Assembly: GCA_934167785.1 (NCBI GenBank)
Contig: CAKPLX010000060.1
Span: 1-6,832, forward strand
Reading direction: 5' to 3'
Source of the DNA: an uncultured Bacilli bacterium
GTDB taxonomy: Bacteria > Bacillota_I > Bacilli_A > RF39 > UBA660
Length of the DNA stretch: 6,832 bases
The notes beneath the pieces are model-generated. The model made no database searches and was not told the origin of the DNA. It saw only the letters and a program-made list of their open reading frames with translations. Of this stretch, positions 5,281 through 6,832 are shown one piece after another. Both the position numbers and the translations under genes were made by a program. Positions within the stretch are counted from its first letter, which is position 1, and the number at the start of each line of letters is the position of its first letter.

Positions 5281-6456
5281 TTACACTCCTTTCATGACTT
5301 TTAATAATTCTTTATAGTAAGCCATCAACAAATTCATCTTTTCTACTTTTTCTTTTACTGTAGCATCAATTTCTTGAATAACTTTATCATTTTCTAAGAT
5401 TTGAATTTTTCCAACACTATCTCCTACTTTAAGAGGAGCTTTAATTGAATTGAGTGATAATTTATACGTTATGTTACGTTTGGTTCCAGATTTGGAATTT
5501 AAGATTTTTACTTCTTTTGATGGAACAATATCAATCATTTCTTTTTTTCCAAGTTGAACTTTTTGTTTTGTTAAAATACTATTCTTACTTAATATTTTGG
5601 TTACTTCATAAGTATTAAATCCATAATCTAACATTTTAGTTGTTTCACTATTACGGATAGGAGAAGTAGGCTCACCCATTACTACAGTAATTAAACGCAT
5701 ATTGTTTCTTTTGGCTGTTGTTGTAATACAATAACCTGCATTTTTGGTATATCCTGTTTTTAAGCCATCTACCCCTTGATAATAGCGAACTAATTTATTA
5801 GTATTTACTAACCAAAAACTTTTGGCGGTATTTTGCCTTAAATAGTCTTCATATGTTCCAGAAAATTCTAATATTTTTTGATGTTTAACCAATTCTTTAG
5901 CAATGATACTCATATCATTTGCACTAGAATAATGATTATCACTGTCTAATCCACAAGCATTTTCAAAATGGGTATTTTTAAGTCCTAGTTTTTCTGCCTT
6001 TTGATTCATCATGGATACAAATTTTTCCTCTGTTCCCCCTATTCTTTCTGCCATAGCAACGGAAGCATCATTTCCTGAGGCTATGCAAATTCCTTTTACT
6101 AAATCAGAAACACTCATTTTTTCCCCTACTTCAAGAAAAATCTGTGATCCTCCCATTGATGCTGCATGTTCTGAAGTGGTGATCATTTCGTCCCACTTTA
6201 AATTACCCGATTCTATTTCTTCCATAATTAAAAGTAATGTCATCATTTTTGTCATAGAAGCCATTGGAAGTTTTTCATCTTTATTTTTTTCATAAAGAAT
6301 TTTTCCTGTTGATGCTTCAATCATAATTGCACTTTTGGCATTTGTAGTTAATTCCTCTACTCCAGAAGAATCTGAAGAAGTATTTTTCTCTTCTTCAGCC
6401 AAGCAAAAAGAAGCACCAATTAGGAAAAGAACTACAAATAAAAACATTTTTTTCAA
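5281..6456 (-). CDS. dacF: D-alanyl-D-alanine carboxypeptidase (penicillin-binding protein, DacF/PBP5 family, peptidase S11)
   Basis: This enzyme removes the terminal D-Ala from peptidoglycan pentapeptides outside the membrane and so limits cross-linking. From the TTG start the product has 391 residues, close to B. subtilis DacF. Residues 1-20 (KKMFLFVVLFLIGASFCLA) form a signal peptide with likely cleavage after Ala20, followed by an acidic Ser-rich linker (21-38). The three penicillin-binding motifs are Ser67-Met-Thr-Lys70 (SxxK), Ser127-Gly-Asn129 and Lys233-Thr-Gly235. A PBP5-type C-terminal beta domain spans about 283-370, and the final helix (about 371-391, VEKMNLLMAYYKELLKVMKG) looks like the amphipathic membrane anchor. 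GTG at 6465 and ATG at 6462 lie inside the Shine-Dalgarno site; TTG at 6456 is correctly spaced and begins the signal peptide neatly. The position next to spoIIGA suggests, but does not prove, a sporulation role. The symbol is by family similarity; dacA or dacB are alternatives. Confidence 0.9.
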   Translation of the reverse strand: MKKMFLFVVLFLIGASFCLAEEEKNTSSDSSGVEELTTNAKSAIMIEASTGKILYEKNKDEKLPMASMTKMMTLLLIMEEIESGNLKWDEMITTSEHAASMGGSQIFLEVGEKMSVSDLVKGICIASGNDASVAMAERIGGTEEKFVSMMNQKAEKLGLKNTHFENACGLDSDNHYSSANDMSIIAKELVKHQKILEFSGTYEDYLRQNTAKSFWLVNTNKLVRYYQGVDGLKTGYTKNAGYCITTTAKRNNMRLITVVMGEPTSPIRNSETTKMLDYGFNTYEVTKILSKNSILTKQKVQLGKKEMIDIVPSKEVKILNSKSGTKRNITYKLSLNSIKAPLKVGDSVGKIQILENDKVIQEIDATVKEKVEKMNLLMAYYKELLKVMKGV

Positions 6457-6460
6457 TTCC

Positions 6461-6467
6461 ATCACCT
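6461..6467 (-). promoter_or_regulatory. dacF ribosome binding site that selects a TTG start
   Basis: Minus-strand AGGTGAT is followed by GGAA and TTG (6456). The neighbouring spoIIGA has almost the same layout, AGGTGAT, GGAAG, ATG. By analogy the ATG embedded in this motif (6462) is part of the binding site and is not the start, and TTG is the initiator. The GTG at 6465 is likewise inside the motif. Confidence 0.65.
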
Positions 6468-6482
6468 AATAAAAAATATGTC

Positions 6483-6510
6483 AAAAAAAGAAGAAAATAC
6501 CTTTCTTCTT
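6483..6510 (-). terminator. Intrinsic terminator after the ABC ATPase gene
   Basis: On the minus strand, AAGAAGAAA (6510-6502) pairs perfectly with TTTCTTCTT (6496-6488) around a 5-base loop, and more Ts follow at 6487-6483. It begins 7 bases past the ABC stop codon and ends only about 27 bases before the dacF start, leaving little room for a dacF promoter. Confidence 0.8.
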
Positions 6511-6517
6511 ACTAATA

Positions 6518-6832
6518 CTAAATATTTTTCACTTTGGATAAAAAAATTTTTAGTTCTAGACATTGAGGATGATTAAAGATTTCTTCTGAACTTCCCTCTT
6601 CTAAGATTTTGCCATCCTCCATAAAAATAACTTTTGTGCAAAAATTTTTAATAAAATTCATCTCATGTGATACTACTATCATTGTCATTCCTTTTGTTGC
6701 AATCTCTTTCATTAAATGTGTAACTTCTCCAATCATTTCAGGATCTAGAGCTGAAGTTGGTTCATCAAAAAGCATAAGTTCTGGTTTCATCATAAGAGAT
6801 CTTATAATAGCAATTCTCTGTTTTTGTCCTCC
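6518..6832 (-). CDS. ABC transporter ATP-binding protein, polar amino acid uptake (GlnQ/ArtM type), C-terminal part
   Basis: This is the cytoplasmic ATPase of an amino acid importer; it would drive a membrane permease fed by a binding protein. Only the last 104 residues are in the window. The frame runs open to 6832 and begins with the ABC signature GGQKQR. The ATG at 6793 is internal, not the start. After it come Walker B LMLFDEP, the D-loop SALD, and the H-loop His in VVSHEMNF. The run EPTSALDPEMIGEV, the stretch FMEDGKILEEGSSEEIFNHP and the C-terminal FLSKV are characteristic of the glutamine/arginine-type subfamily. After the signature the protein reads RIAIIRSL, where the family usually has an IARAL-like sequence, a mild departure. 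Walker A and any permease genes lie beyond the right edge. Substrate cannot be decided from this half. It ends in its own terminator and is not obviously linked to dacF. Confidence 0.92.
   Translation of the reverse strand, partial: GGQKQRIAIIRSLMMKPELMLFDEPTSALDPEMIGEVTHLMKEIATKGMTMIVVSHEMNFIKNFCTKVIFMEDGKILEEGSSEEIFNHPQCLELKIFLSKVKNI

Noticed and set aside
6011..6295. Plus-strand open frame of 94 codons
   Set aside because: It is fully antisense to the conserved penicillin-binding core of dacF and shows no recognisable protein features.
6385..6456. Lipoprotein signal in the carboxypeptidase
   Set aside because: The cysteine in GASFCLA is preceded by Phe at -1, which does not fit a lipobox; an ordinary signal peptidase site after CLA fits better.
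1..6832. Mycoplasma-type genetic code (TGA as Trp), considered because of the AT-richness
   Set aside because: TGA ends two genes at sensible positions (740 and 4397), and tryptophan residues are encoded by TGG.
1..6832. CRISPR array, tRNA or rRNA genes, insertion sequences
   Set aside because: No regularly spaced direct repeats, cloverleaf-like segments, rRNA-like sequence or transposase frames were seen.

Overview
This is a strongly AT-rich window in which every recognisable gene lies on the minus strand. Transcription therefore runs from the right end (6832) to the left end (1). The genes point to a low-GC Gram-positive bacterium of an endospore-forming lineage (Bacillota). It carries a sporulation sigma-E gene with its dedicated processing protease, a LonA protease of the length seen in Bacillus subtilis, and Shine-Dalgarno sites of the AAGGAGGTGATC type. 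TGA is used as a stop codon (740 and 4397) and tryptophan is TGG, so the standard bacterial code applies, not the mycoplasma code.

Layout in transcription order: (1) 6832-6518 is the C-terminal half of an ABC ATPase of the polar amino acid uptake type, cut by the window edge and closed by a clean intrinsic terminator at 6510-6483. (2) 6456-5281 is a D-Ala-D-Ala carboxypeptidase of the DacF/PBP5 family with a signal peptide. (3) 5197-4397 is spoIIGA and 4400-3711 is sigE, overlapping by ATGA, with a terminator hairpin directly after the sigE stop. (4) 3710-3387 is a 324-bp stretch without a recognisable gene. It holds the sigE terminator, several inverted repeats, a possible plus-strand promoter and a good lon promoter. 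(5) 3386-1062 is lon. (6) 1003-740 is an unrecognised 87-residue basic protein and 735-85 is rnhB (RNase HII), tightly coupled through a stop codon that lies inside the rnhB Shine-Dalgarno site. The left end holds two hairpins whose T-tracts point in opposite directions.

Functionally, SpoIIGA is the membrane protease that matures pro-sigma-E, the early mother-cell sigma factor, so the two form a regulatory pair. The upstream carboxypeptidase may contribute to spore or vegetative peptidoglycan. Lon and RNase HII are housekeeping protein and nucleic acid quality-control enzymes. In B. subtilis sigG follows sigE; here a terminator and lon follow instead.

I did not find an exotic new system. The points most worth a second look are a spoIIGA promoter candidate with an abnormally long spacer, the short pro-sequence of sigma-E, the structured 3441-3710 region, and the uncharacterised gene coupled to rnhB. 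Several start codons were reassigned from Shine-Dalgarno and promoter positions; the reasons are given in each entry.
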